From Siderastrea radians (lineage: Eukaryota; Cnidaria; Anthozoa; Scleractinia; Rhizangiidae): DNA of 64,000 bases. How positions within the stretch are numbered: position 1 is the stretch's first letter; every line of letters starts with the position of its first letter. Shown here piece after piece: positions 21,446 to 34,110 of this stretch. Under the pieces are notes generated by a model. It saw nothing but the letters and a program-made list of their open reading frames with translations, did no database searches and was not told where the DNA came from. A program made the translations under genes and the position numbers. The DNA lies in assembly GCA_964017195.1 (NCBI GenBank), contig OZ024888.1, positions 18,764,201 to 18,828,200 of the forward strand, read 5' to 3'.

Positions 21446-22337
21446 CAGTACCGAGCTGCAAAGTTTCGAAACACAAGCCATCGTCAGTTGTCGTAAGACA
21501 ATCACCGTAAAAGATTCGCGAAAGAACTGCCGCCAAGATTCGCAGCAAAAGCCATTGTCAGTTGTCGTAAGGCATTCACCGTAAAAGATTCGCGACAGAA
21601 CTGCCGCAAAGATTCGCAGCAAAAGCCATTGTCAGTTGTGGTAAGGCATTCACCGTAAAAGATTCGCGAAAGAACTGCCGCAAAGATTCGCAGCAAAAGC
21701 CATTGTCAGTTGTCGTAAGGCATTCACCGTAAAAGATTCGCGAAAGAACTGCCGCAAAGATTCGCAGCAAAAGCCATTGTCAGTTGTCGTATGGCATTCA
21801 CCGTAAAAGATTCGCGACGGAACTGCCGCAAAGATTCGCAGCAAAAGCCATTGTCAGTTGTCGTAAGGCATTCACCGTAAAAGATTCGCGACGGAACTGC
21901 CGCAAAGATTCGCAGCAAAAGCCATTGTCAGTTGTGGTAAGGCATTCACCGTAAAAGATTCGCGAGAGAACTGCCGCAAAGATTCGCAGCAAAAGCCATT
22001 GTCAGTTGTGGTGAGGCATTCACCGTAAAAGATTTGCGACAGAACTGCCGCAAAGATTCGCAGCAAAAGCCACTGTCAATTGTCGTAAGGCATTCACCGT
22101 AAAAGATTCGCGACAGAACTGCCGCAAAGATTCGCAGCAAAAGCCATTGTCAGTTGTGGTAAGGCATTCACCGTAAAAGATTCGCAACAGAACTGCCGCA
22201 AAGATTCGCAGCAAAAGCCATTGTCAGTTGTGGTAAGGCATTCACCGTAAAAGATTCGCGACAGAACTGCCGCAAAGATTCGCAGCATAAGCCATTGTCA
22301 GTTGTCGTAAGGCAATCACCGTAAAAGATTCACGACA
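21446..22337. repeat. 74-bp minisatellite, 12 units
   Basis: Twelve head-to-tail 74-bp units carry CATTCACCGTAAAAGATTCG, GAACTGCCGCAAAGATTCGC and AAAGCCATTGTCAGTTGT. Units differ at a few positions (GTCGTAAGG or GTGGTAAGG; GCGACAG, GCGACGG or GCGAAAG). AAAGATTCGC occurs twice per unit, so each 74-mer may derive from two related halves. The first unit at 21446-21520 is the most diverged. Long minus-strand frames are periodic by-products because 74 is not a multiple of three. Confidence 0.95.
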
Positions 22338-22359
22338 GCGTAAAAAGGCAAAACGTTTA

Positions 22360-23143
22360 TGCGCCGATCAATTCGAAAGTTCAACATCCCCCCCCCCCCG
22401 GGCATTTGAAGTTTTGATTTTGAAGATTGGCTTGTTCAAATTCCCTCCTCTCGGGGCAAAAAGGCCGTTCAAATGCCCCACCAATTAGTACTGAAATACC
22501 TCTCCACCAAGCCAATTTCGTCTTCAATCAAACACTTTACACGCTTTTCAGAGAGAGATATGCCGTAATGATACCTTCAAACTTCTTTTAAAGACGCATT
22601 TGAAAGAGTCATTCTCTAACCAAAGCGAAATTCATCCTCGGAGACCCAGGGGCAGCTAGTCGGGACGACGGGATTTTCATGGGCGAAAGTTTACAACAAG
22701 AGCGGGAGAGCCCCTGGGCACTTACTCTTACCGAACGAGTTCCAGAAGCGTTTGAAATCCCGCCTTCTGATTGGCCAGTAAAATATTTTTCTGGCCAATC
22801 AGAAGGCGGGATTTCAAACGCTTCTGGAACTCGTTCGGTAAGAGTAAGTGCCCAGGGGCTCTCCCGCTCTTGTTGTAAACTTTCGCCCATGAAAATCCCG
22901 TCGCCCCGACTAGCTGCCCCTGGGTCTCCGAGGATGAGCGAAATTCTATCTTGTGAATCCGTCAAACCCTGTAAAGACCGAAAAAATTCACGGGCGTATT
23001 ACGTCAGAACGAGATAAATCCGGTTCAAATTCCCCACCCTTTCAATGCAACGTTCAAATTCCCCCCTCCCTGGGCACGATGCACAGTCAAATGCCTGGGG
23101 TATGCCCGGGGGGGGATGTTGAGGTTTCGAATTGATCGGCGCA
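22360..23143. mobile_element. Harbinger-like non-autonomous element (784 bp)
   Basis: The ends are inverted copies of TGCGCCGATCAATTCGAAA followed by TTCAACATCCCCC or CTCAACATCCCCC. TTA flanks both sides (22357-22359 and 23144-23146), matching the 3-bp TWA duplication of PIF/Harbinger elements. Subterminal regions repeat GGGCATTTGA and TTCAAATTCCC. A palindromic element is inserted in its middle. No transposase is present. Confidence 0.65.
22634..22936. mobile_element. Near-perfect 300-bp palindromic Mutator-like element, nested
   Basis: The whole segment is a palindrome centred at 22784/22785 (AAAATATTTT), with arms of about 150 bp starting ATCCTCGGAGACCCAGGGGC and only a few mismatches. 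It is flanked by direct repeats of AGCGAAATTC (22624-22633 and 22937-22946), a 9-10 bp target duplication typical of Mutator-like elements. The same frame is open on both strands because the arms mirror each other, so it is not a gene. Confidence 0.8.
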
Positions 23144-23146
23144 TTA

Positions 23147-23740
23147 AGGCTACATCAGTAATTTTAGAAAATGTGTCTAAATGAAGTACTTTTAAAAGTA
23201 TCGTTCAAAACCCATCAGATTTACTACTTATTCACTCAAATGCTTTTTTGCGACAGCGACATTTCATATTTCCGAAGGGCAATATTTCGTAGTTTTATAA
23301 TCATTTAAATTTAATACTTCAAAAATTGTAATAAATAAGAGACTTTCATTCCTCCTAACGTCAACGTTTAGCAATTTCACAGAAGGAAACAAAAAAGGGT
23401 AATAAAGTACTGTACTTTGAGATGTGTTTTGAAGAAGACAGTAAACTAGGCCCCCCACAAAGAATGTGACAAAACGGTGACAGTGACATAAAACCGGCGG
23501 GAGAGCTTGAATCATTTCAGCAGAGAATATTTCCTCCAAAAAGCAGAAAAAGGTTACTTGCAAAGGTAGAACATGCTATTACGCCAGGAATGCCGAGTCT
23601 TATTCGGAAAAATGCACATCTTAAGAGACTGGATACCCCAAAAAGTTTCATCTCCCTCGTGTTCAATAGAGTAAACGCGATAAAATCGGCAGCGAAAGCC
23701 GCACTGAGCGGTTGAATTACAGGCAGTCTTAGACTTGCAC
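23147..23740. other. No recognisable feature
   Basis: Short open frames on the minus strand without domains. No repeat recognised. Confidence 0.4.
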
Positions 23741-23856
23741 CAAGTCGCCCTCTCTTAGGATCGGCGAGCGAAGCGAGCCGAAATGCGTCGCGAAGCGACG
23801 TGAAGCGAGTCGCGAAGCGACGACCGCGAGCGACGAAGTCGCGAGAGGGCGACTTG
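23741..23856. mobile_element. GCGAAGCGA-rich fold-back MITE
   Basis: Perfect 14-bp inverted ends CAAGTCGCCCTCTC and GAGAGGGCGACTTG enclose simple-sequence variants of GCGAAGCGA and GTCGCGAAGCGACG. It has high GC against its surroundings. The family is unknown and there is no clear target duplication. Confidence 0.6.
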
Positions 23857-23991
23857 TACTGCTCGAAGGACTTTGAATCACGTTTCCCGCAAGAAACAAA
23901 AGGCATGAATTATCAATTTAAAAGGGGGTGGTCCTTCTGTGAGCGCGTGACTTTACTAGCGGGTGTCAAATCTCAAGACTACTTGTTTGTG

Positions 23992-24535
23992 ATGGCTGAA
24001 TATGAAAGTAGCGAGGGGTCAACTTCAACCAAAACTATCACGCGAGTTGCCGTTTCTCTATGCTCAAAAGAACAAATTTGTTTCCCTTGCGCCAAACAAG
24101 TGATTAACAACGATTACAGGGGTAGAATGATCGGCTCAGGTAGGAGAAAAAAACAAGGCTTGCTTGGATCTAGAAATCCTCGCTGGACGGCAGTTCGCAC
24201 CAACTGAATTGACGATTAACATAATAAGTAGAAATTGCACCGACAAGAACGAGGCTATAGTGAAAAAGGTGAACCTTGTTATGAACTCGTTGAAGACAGG
24301 TCATGAAGCGATAGCTGCCCAGAAAGAAAGCGGGACCAGCACGAAAAGACTTTCTTCTGATGCCTCTGGTAGCTCGAGTAAAAGATCGCTTCTCCTGCAG
24401 GATGCCCCACAAAAACAAACCTCGAGCGAACAAGAATTTATGATTCTCACAAGAGATACTTCCACACAAGCAGATTTATTTGATTCATCAGAGGAGGAGA
24501 GTTCCGTTGAAGTTAGCATACTAAGCTTAATTTAA
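23992..24535 (+). pseudogene. Frameshifted CxxC protein gene, ZAD-like
   Basis: From ATG 23992 the frame encodes MAEYESSEGSTSTKT, then a segment with CFPC. At a run of seven A (24147-24153) the reading frame moves by one base. In the new frame it reads KACLDLEILAGRQF, then RNCTDKNEAIVKKV, a Ser/Lys-rich stretch and an acidic tail ending at TAA 24533-24535, about 181 codons in all. The order CxxC, LE-x-L-x-GR, x-x-NC-x-x-K resembles ZAD-type zinc domains, in which two CxxC pairs bind zinc. Here the second pair reads SRNC, so one ligand appears lost. There are no introns. The extra A could be a true mutation or a sequencing error. Family assignment is by resemblance only. Confidence 0.45.
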
Positions 24536-26269
24536 GCTGGGAATGGCTGAAAATCTGTAGCCTAGTGTGACAAAACATTTTCTCGGTTAGCTTCAATTCA
24601 AGTGATTTCCTGTCGTTTCCAAAAATATAACAACTTAATATGTTCAATATAGTCCCCTGAGAAAAGCTGAGTTAACATTTGACATTTGACATTTACATTT
24701 GAATGATAGTTTCTTTGAGATCTCGATTCTCATTGGCCGCGGATATAATTTATTCACCGACCCGTTTTTGGGTTGGTAAAATTGGCGTGCTGCAAGCTGC
24801 AAAAGTCCTTCGTACGTGACCTACCTAAACCGCGCGTCGACGAAGGACTTTGTGAAAGTCTAAGGCAGTCTGTGCTTTCGCTGAACATTCTTCGGAGGTG
24901 TTTAGTTTTGACCGAGAGTAGATTGCTGTTTTCACGGTAAAAAATACTATACAGTCAAACCATCTTACCCGCGAGGTGTCATAACTTGCCAGCCACTTCC
25001 GGTGACCTTTTTTCCAGATTGCAACTTTGAACCCCACATCTTGTCAGTAATAATCGAGACAGACGTAGAAGCCGTGCCGCAAATTTATGTCACAAACACG
25101 AGCAAAGTGTCTTACACGACGCGGTCTGTAGGCTCGATTACCAGTCGGTTTTCGGGGAAGAAAGCAGGACCCGAGTGAGCGGCGGAAATCGATATTCGTT
25201 ACAATTGACTCAGAGTTGACTAATGAGTTCTGTTTTGTAGCGTGGATAAATGAAACATTTTGCCTAAGGTTAAAAATGGCTCCCTTCTCGCTTTCCAAAT
25301 GTCTTCAGTTTCCGAAGATTTCCTCAGACCTTTAAAAATGAAAGCAAATCCCTCAAGTTCTAAATTCAGCCAATATTACAACCGATTTCACAGCTATGTG
25401 TAGACCCGGTGTTTCAAGCATGATGCGCTGGCTATGAGCAGCTATGAGTTGTCCGTCTCAATTGTATCATATTCACAAAGCGGTAAACAAAATTAGCAGA
25501 TCTACGTTTTTTGTAATTGCTTTTTTTATATCTCAGAAAGTACGAATTTCTTCTGTGAACTCCTTTCATGCGCAAATTTCCAGAATTATCTTTTGATCAT
25601 GGTCGCCCCGAGGAGCGCAAAATTCATCCTATTACTTCAAAATAAGAAAAATAACTAAACTGATACACACCAAAAAAAACCACTCACCCTAGCGTTGCTA
25701 CTTGGCGGGGATTGCCACGGAGATCGCCATCAAACAACCAGTTCAAACGGAAAGATAAACGTTTACCGAGCTCAACTGATTTGTTCATTCAAAATAAGAG
25801 TTTCGTATTACCTCCTTTTTTTAAATCGACAGCTGATGTTAACCTGTAGCTGTCGACACGCCCCTCTCTACCTGATTCGCGTTCGCTTGCTTGTTAGCGG
25901 CTAATCACGCGCGCGTCACGTTTCCGTGCCGCAGGCGATTTCCGCCCTCGCTCGCTTGTTTTTTTTAATCGACAATCCCTGAGCGGAAAGAGAGACTGGT
26001 CGCAGTCAGAACACAATTTGTTTTTAGAGTCTAATAGCCAGGAAAAAACAAACAAGCCATTTTTCCCCAGCTAGAGACAGTGTTTTAATATCAATTCCCT
26101 GCAAGCCGGGTGTTTACGAAACATCCCAGCCAGTTAACTATCTAATGTTTAACTTTCCCAGCAAGCTCAATTCCAGCCTGTCAAGCGGGTTTTTCGTCGA
26201 GCGGCCCCGTCAGGTACTCCTGTCTTTGCTCCTTCCCTTTGCTTATTATTGTATGTTAAATACCTTTAA
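24536..26269. other. Mostly unassigned sequence
   Basis: There is a short inverted pair, AAAGTCCTTCGT near 24803 and ACGAAGGACTTT near 24840. On the minus strand, ATGTGGGGTTC near 25038 leads to a good donor (CGGGTAAGA) near 24965, which could be a first coding exon, but I see no partner exon. The third GC-rich dispersed repeat lies at 25903-25990. Nothing else is supportable. Confidence 0.35.
25903..25990 (+). repeat. GC-rich dispersed repeat, copy 3
   Basis: Shares ATCACGCGCG, CACGTTTCCGTG, CAGGCGATTT and CTCGCTCGCTT with the copies at 12336 and 15773, followed by a T run and ATCCCTGAGCGGAAAGAGAG. Confidence 0.55.
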
Positions 26270-26271
26270 GG

Positions 26272-27713
<1,442 letters not shown>

Positions 27714-27831
27714 CAGTACGCCTTGTGGGAGATAGTGAAAAAGTCTTGTCACCGGAAGCGTTGCATGAACACAACAGACAACATTATTATCACTGCCATA
27801 ATTCTGTTGCTCGAACAAGACACTCATGTCC

Positions 27832-27837
27832 AATAAA
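27832..27837 (+). terminator. Candidate polyadenylation signal of the zinc-finger pseudogene
   Basis: AATAAA in the same context as behind the intact gene (CATGTCCAATAAACA), about 120 bp after the stop. Confidence 0.45.
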
Positions 27838-28526
27838 CAAAAACTGATGCAGACTGACCAATCAGCCAATCTGTAACAAATGTACGGTCTGTACAGACCG
27901 AAAGAGAAGTAATCGGTCCGTATACGGCCGTTAATTGTGTGCATCTCATTCCGTTTTTTTTTTTATTCGGATGATTTAGAGTGTTACGGTTTGTCGATAC
28001 AGACCGTAAAAGAGGTAGTGGGTCCGTGTACGGTCCGTTAAGTGTAAGAAAGAGAAGACGGTAACATATCCATTACTCGTTCTATAAGCGTTACACAAAC
28101 TGATAACAGGGTTCTAAAGAGTTTTAAAGGGTTCTATTATGCCTCGTTCTTAAAGTGCTTGCTGAAATGATAGGTTTTTATTGAAACGTCGACAAACGCA
28201 GAGGAGAGTCAGTCATGTTATAGCCACTCAACAATCACCCAGAAAGACAATGTGATCGATGAACACGAAAGGGAACTATCACTCGTTCTATAAGCGTTGT
28301 GCAAACTGATAACAGGGTTGTAAAAGCGGACTCGCCAAGACAAAAACAAAGCGATCGAAAGAGAAATATGTATATTAGTCGTTCTATAAGCGTCACGCAA
28401 ACGGCCCGTAGTCGACTCTATACAGAGCGACTCGTAGGTATACGGTCCGTACAAATTATACAGACCGAAACAGCACTTATGTGGACCGTTACAGTGCGTT
28501 CATATTGGACAACCCACTCTAACCGT

Positions 28527-28775
28527 CGGAAGTCGGAAGCAGAAGCGGAAGGATAAACTAATCACAGTGTTCGTTTTCACGCTTTGTGATTGGTTTAGCT
28601 CTTCCGCTTCTGCTTTCGACTCCGACAACCTAGTTTTCACTAGATTGTAAGCGACGGAATCGTAAGCGCAATCAAAAATTCTGCTTGCGACTCCATTGTT
28701 TGATTTTCACTAGATCATAACGTTCAATGCTTCTGATTAGGACTCCAACTCCGACTCCGTCGCTAGTGAAAACCA
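28527..28775. repeat. Fold-back repeat with GTCGGAAG and GTTTTCACTAG motifs
   Basis: GTCGGAAG...GCAGAAGCGGAAG (28527-28551) pairs with CTTCCGCTTCTGCTTTCGAC (28601-28622). TAAACTAATCACA pairs with TGTGATTGGTTTA inside it. The following part repeats TTTTCACTAGAT and GACTCC words and ends GTCGCTAGTGAAAAC. This looks like a short non-autonomous element of uncertain limits. Confidence 0.5.
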
Positions 28776-30680
28776 GCCTTTATAAATAACGGATTTACAT
28801 CCCGCCTAGTGTAAATGTATTATTTATAGATAATGGATTTGCATCACGCCATAAAGTGTAAATGAATTATTAACATATCGGTAATTTTACATTAACAAGA
28901 AAAGCCCCAGGGGCATAAGATCCCGCCGTTTTCCCCACCCCTCATAGTGCAAAATACATTACGGTCACTCAAAATATGAAGCCAAGTGGTGTAAATTTTT
29001 GAAGCTGGTGATTTATCGCACTTTTGACGTGTTTGCTGCCACCCCCACGTCTTCTTTGCACCCTTCTCCTTGTGGTAATAGTATGAACGCTTTTTCCATC
29101 CCCCATTCCTTGGTCATCTACCTGTTCTAGCACCCCCGAGGAAGAACGTGACGAAATAGTTCGACCAAGGGTGACTCAGTTACGTTTTTTTCTAACAAAT
29201 TGACATCTCAGCGTTGTTCTAAATAGCAAGGGCACGGAAATTTAAATAGATTCATTGATAAAGAAAAAATTATCCTAAAATCTAAAGTGAACGGTTATCT
29301 ACCGAAAAAAATAAACGTTAAAGTCTACTTTAAGGTCATGATTCGATGAGTGATTTGGCGAAAGCGAGGAACTTCCCCGAATCGGCTTTTGTGTTTCAAA
29401 GACGTAATGTTTACGTGCCACGGCAAGTTAGGCGAATTCATGCCAGCTTCAAAGCTCGGTAGTACCTTCGTCCTTCTTTTGCTCTCGTCGAAGAGAAGTC
29501 AACTCCATTGAATTTCTTGTACTTTTCTACAAAACTTTCCCCAAAGATTTTGGCAAAGCAAGGCAAGTACTGCCAAAAAGTGCTTCCATTTCACTGTTGA
29601 ATGTTTAAACTTGTTTGTTTAGCTCTGGTCCGAGTAACCCGATCTCGAATGGGTGCCTTTCAAAGCTTGCTAGCATCTTTGTCCTTGCTCTCTTCGAAGA
29701 GATTTTTTATTGCATTGCATCCCTAATAATTTTCTACACCGTCTTTCATGAAGACTTTGGCGAATCGGTGCTAACCGACTGAAGATAATGCTTATGTTGA
29801 CAGAAAGTTTGCAACACGTATTTGTTTGGCCGAGCGGAAACCAGAGGTCTGGGTATTACTAGACCCCCTTTTTCCTGACGCCGGGGAAAAAAATTAGCAT
29901 TTTTGAGGCCATTTCTGGAAACGTTGTAGAAGCATTGAGTATTACCCAGCCTCAGGAAGGACCAGTAAGTTCCCAGTGAAATAACAGTGTGACTCATTCG
30001 CCTTTAATTAATGACTTTCCTCTTGGCGAACCCTTAGAGCCTCAATGTGCAAGCATAACTCCTGAAGCGGTGCTGGACATACGCTGCACTAAAATGTTTC
30101 GTACTGCCTTAATAACATGCGCTTCCTTCTTTCCTCCACCTGACCGCTTGATCCCCACTCTTGCTTCGAAATCTTCCCACTTTTCCTTTTCTCTTCTTCT
30201 CCGTTTCATTGCCATTGGATATTTCAAGGGCACAGTGTTATCATTGCCACGAAGAACCGACACCAAACAGCCGAAATTCAATAAATGATCTCACCATCGG
30301 CCGCCATCTTGCAAGCAAGCCTGGCCCGTCCTTTCCACGTGAGATGATAACGCTGGTCGGTTCGGTCCGACTCATTTTTATTTCTGTTTTGCGACCTCAG
30401 CAGTTGTTAAGTACATGTTTCTTTCTTTCTCTCTTTCTTATTTTCTTATTATTTTTTTCAAATATGGAAGCAGTTTAAATTAACTTCTAGAAGCATTTTA
30501 TTTTCTGATTGCGATTGGCTTTGAAAATCAATTTCAATTTGAAAACAGAAGTGAAATTAAAAATGAAATGGAGATTTCGGGATACATTTTAAATTAATTT
30601 TTAAATTTGAAAGGCAATCGATTATGATGACCAAATTAAAAATAGGTGTTTAGTTTTCACTGAAAAAAATCAAGTGATAA
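28776..30680. other. Mostly unassigned; one diverged tandem duplication
   Basis: Segments near 29448-29560 and 29660-29775 are diverged copies (CAAAGCT, CTTCGTCCTT or CTTTGTCCTT, CTCTCGTCGAAGAGA or CTCTTCGAAGAGA, AAGACTTTGGC). On the minus strand near 30312, GCAAGATGGCGGCCGATG followed by GTGAGA looks like a short first exon with a donor, and a Lys/Arg-rich open frame follows (30042-30281), but no family is recognised. I do not call a gene. Confidence 0.35.
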
Positions 30681-31060
30681 TGCTGGGCCACCATACCAAA
30701 ATTGGACACACCGTTGAAAAATAAGTACCACAGACGCACCAAATACAAAAACTTCAAATCCTATCTCACAGATATGGCGGCAGAAAATTGGCAAAATTTG
30801 TCACACAGAGACGCGGCTAAACTTCGTACAGAGATGTTAAGATAAACATAAATATATACTGGTGGCCGACAGGGCTAAAACTAGTCACACAGAAGCAAAG
30901 ACTAAATTTTGTATTATAAACGAGGGGGCAAAAAACCAAATTTGGCACACAGACATGACAAAAAAATTACAAAGTGGATGTAAGAACTAAGAATTCTCAT
31001 ACAAACGCAAACGCTAAAAAAAAAAAAGGTTGCCAGGCGGATGGCAAGGCCGAAACGTAG
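30680..31060. repeat. Degenerate ACACAGA/CAAAATT repeat, left part
   Basis: Irregular repetition of GGC-AAAAC-AAATTTGGCACACAGA-type words. The same style of repeat resumes at 31965-32150. This suggests that the intervening LINE remnant landed inside an older minisatellite. Confidence 0.4.
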
Positions 31061-31960
31061 CAAAAACCGAATTTATGTTGATTGACTTATACTACAAACT
31101 AAACTCTCTCTTGTCTCAACTGTGCATTTCAATCGATGACGAAAGCCTCAAAGAGGTCTACCATAGTAGGGTTCTGTGCGTACAAAATGATCAACACCTA
31201 TCTAAGGACAAGCACATTGAAATTAAAAATGTTGTTGCTAGAAAAAAGTTAGCTCGGAAATTGGAGCTATGAGATGTTTTCCGGATTTTGTGGTAAGAGA
31301 CACACTAGTTTCGATATATAATTCTCTTGTCCAGCCTTACTTTAACTACTGTAGCGAGGTATGGGATACCTTAGGTGAACGGCACTAAAATAGGCTCCAG
31401 AAGCTTCCGAATAGATCTGCATGTCTAATAATGAATTTGAGCAATGATACTCCTGTTATGAAGGCATTGAATGCCTTAGGCTGGAAAACTCTAGAAACTC
31501 AAGGAGCAAAGTCAAAAGCAAAACAAATGTTAAAGTGATCTATGGTTTGGCACCAAACTGCCTTGCAGATCTTTTCTCTAGTAAGAAAAATACAACTAAT
31601 TGTAACCTCAGAGGCGCTTCCACCTCACTACAATTACAGCTACCCCAAAACTGAATACCTGAATAAAAGATTTTAATGCAGTGGAACAAATCTGTGGAAC
31701 GGGCTTCCGGCAGCACTTCGTGAATCTGGCCCCTCCTATCTTTAAAAGTAGAATTAATGTGCACCCTTTTTCCTGAGTTTAGAAGACTATTAAGAATATA
31801 ATTAGTAAAAATAGAAGTAACTAGATATATATTTTAACTAATTTTAAATAGCTTAAATTTTTTTATTGTAACCACACACCCGTTGGGGAAATCAGCTTTT
31901 GGTATTATGTTAGTTGACGGGGCAAGCGTGTTTAAATGAAGTTTAACCTACTTACCTAAA
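31050..31960 (+). mobile_element. 3' remnant of a CR1/L2-type LINE (reverse transcriptase C-terminus)
   Basis: Broken frames on the plus strand encode pieces typical of the end of non-LTR reverse transcriptases: KTEFMLI near 31066, SLVQPYFNYCSEVWDT near 31329, LQKLPNRSACLIMNLSN near 31397, VMKALNALGWKTLETQ near 31457, and TNLWNGLPAALRES near 31688. Stops and frameshifts separate them. The 5' part is missing, as is usual for LINE copies. The untranslated tail ends near 31960. The element is dead. Confidence 0.8.
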
Positions 31961-31964
31961 TGTT

Positions 31965-32160
31965 GCACATGTTGCACACAGAAAAGAAGACAAGAATTTG
32001 CAAACCCGAGGCAAGAACTAAGCTACACACACGCAGACAAGAAGGCTACAACCTGAAGCAAGAAACAACCCCCAAAACCGAACCAATAGCCTGGAAAAAC
32101 CTAAACTACACGGGCGGCGATACAAACCCTCAGGGTTATTCGAGCAGTTGCGGCTTTACT
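31965..32160. repeat. Degenerate ACACAGA repeat, right part
   Basis: Words such as GCACACAGAAAAGAAGACAAG, split by variants, continue the repeat seen at 30680-31060. The open frame at 31960-32181 is a by-product. Confidence 0.35.
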
Positions 32161-32164
32161 TCAG

Positions 32165-32475
32165 GCGTCTGTGGAGAATAAATTGGCATGAACAGCTGCT
32201 AAAAGTACAACACATTTGGTGGTTTGCGGGACTTGGTCCGCCACGTATAAGACGCTGAGAGGCGCAGCAATGACTCGCACAGCAAAAGGAGCGCTAAGCG
32301 AAAGACTTGCGTCTGATTTAACACAGAGATGAGCAGCCAATCTATGCCAAACGAGTAAATCATTTGCATAATAGAACCCTCCCATGGGCTTACAGATGAA
32401 GGGTGGTCTTACTAGCCGGGATTCTAGCGAGCGAGGTGGCGTTTGTGCATGATGGTCCCAGTGAGAATAGCCAGC
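32165..32475 (+). repeat. Dispersed repeat, copy 1 (copy 2 at 48482-48872)
   Basis: Shares GGCGTCTGTGGAGAA, GGTGGTTTGC or GATGGTTTGC, AAAAGGAGC and GTTTGTGCATGATGG or ATTTGTGCGTGATGG with 48482-48872 in the same order. The copies differ in length by internal gaps. The class is unknown. Confidence 0.6.
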
Positions 32476-33329
32476 TGATCGTGGGCCAAATGCTGGGCCT
32501 ATCCGTCATTTGGCCGTGTAGAATCATGGTTCTCCTTGTCGAGAGTATCAAACTCATTATTGCCGAAAGGTCAATGGTAATTCTATGGGGTTGTCTTACC
32601 CCAAAAGGTATTTCTGTGACCGTGGAAATAATAATATACCTACCACAATTTCCATTCGTTTGAAAACCAGTGCAATGTTTGTTTCACGCCCTATTATATT
32701 ATTATTAGAGAAATTTAGCAGCACGTTTACGGCAAACGCAAACGGCAAAATAAGCACTTGATCACAATTTTCCCGCTGTTTTTCACGTTTCCCATTTGCT
32801 GTTTGCCGGTTTTTCAACGTGAGAAGGCCTATATTCGCGTTCGCCAACAACATGGCCATTTATTTCAAGTTTTTGAATTGCCCTGCTACAATTACCGGGG
32901 TTTGTTCAAAACACTACTGTTAAACCATAGTCAAATCATGATCAACATCTCATACCCAGCGAATCAATTTTGATGAACCCAAATCCGACAAAAGCTCATC
33001 TGCTTATTCAAAACATAGTTTCAAAATGCGAAAAAGTTAATGGTTTACTTTGTTGGTGTATTTACTTTATGTAAGAAAATGCCTCAGATGCAGCCTAGTC
33101 CCTAACGTTCAATTCTCGGCTCGGTACAAACCTGAACAGCCAACCGTGACTTCACCCAGGGAGAGACACCCACTCCTTTCGAGACTTCGCACGGACTGCA
33201 GAGAACTGCAAAGAACGCTTAGGGACTAGGGTGCCTCAGATGTGCGTTCATCAGTTTTTTTTTAACCCTATTCAGATAAGCGGGGGGGGGGGACGAATTC
33301 CGCCCGCACGGACTTTGGACGTTTATAAC
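32476..33329. other. No recognisable feature
   Basis: Unassigned sequence with a G run near 33282. TCCCTAACG near 33100 and AGGGACTAGGG near 33222 hint at a small inverted repeat. No gene. Confidence 0.4.
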
Positions 33330-33715
33330 CTTTTTTACCAAGTAAGCTAAGGCCACCAAACTTGATGACTTTTCCTAAAATTTATCTCGGAACAATTTGA
33401 TGTAGTAAGTCCTTGTCTATTAATTTTGACGTCACCATGGCAACCACTTTTTGAGAAGCGGTTTTTTCAAAATTTTGAATTTCCCTCTTTGTTATCAAAA
33501 ATCATTACTTTTTCGAAGCAAATTTTACAATTTTAGATCATTTCCATGTTAATTTATTGATTTTGATCACTTGATCAATTTTGGCGGTTTTTGAAGATTT
33601 TTGGGAAAATTTAAGACTAAATCCAAGATAGCGGATCCAAGATGGCCGCCGTTTGAGAGCAAAACGTTATTGTGACGTCATATGACGTCATCAGCCGAGG
33701 TTGCAGACCTCGTAT
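33330..33715. repeat. Dispersed repeat with GACGTCACCATGGCAACC and AAGATGGCCGCC
   Basis: Related words recur near 43365 (ACGTCATAGC, ACCATAGCGACC) and 44885 (GACGTAATAGC, ACCATAGCAACC), with AAGATGGC or its complement near 33640 and 44690. I recall this sequence type as common in coral genomes (memory, not a search). No coding capacity. Confidence 0.45.
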
Positions 33716-33751
33716 ATTTGTTGTCCGTTCTGCTGCCAACTTGGTCGGCAC

Positions 33752-34110
33752 AACGCTTGAGTTCACCGCATTTGGCAGCGGCCCTGAGGCCAAACCTAGC
33801 AGAGCTAGTGCCTTCTGTTTTTTTCCTGTCCACAACCATGGTTTTTGCGGCGGTCCGAACACATTTTTCCAAGAAAAAACACCCGTGTTTATCGTAACAC
33901 AGTAACTTGCGTAACTCGCGTAACATCAAATCGAGTCGAAGTACATCGTTCAAAACACAAAATGAAACGTGAATTTGCAGCATTTGGCAATGGTTTGGAC
34001 ATCAAACATGGCAGAGCTATTCCCCTCCGGTATTTTCTGTCTACAACCATGGTTATTTGCTGCGGTGCGAACACATTTCCCTACGAAAAACACCCGTGTT
34101 TATCTCAATC
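33752..34110 (+). repeat. Diverged tandem duplication, about 205-bp period
   Basis: GCATTTGGCA, GGCAGAGCTA or AGCAGAGCTA, ACAACCATGGTT, GAACACATTT and AAACACCCGTGTTTATC occur in order at 33768-33892 and again at 33980-34104. Overlapping open frames on both strands are not supported as genes. Confidence 0.65.

Noticed and set aside
21395..22288. Ten overlapping minus-strand frames with identical starts
   Set aside because: They come from the 74-bp minisatellite and are offset by one unit each. No stable protein repeat results.
21446..22337. Resemblance to a CRISPR array
   Set aside because: Units are contiguous 74-mers without unique spacers, and the window is clearly eukaryotic.
22609..23017. 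Two open frames of 112-118 codons on opposite strands with nearly the same protein
   Set aside because: They arise because the DNA is a palindrome; the same sequence is read from each arm. There is no independent coding evidence.
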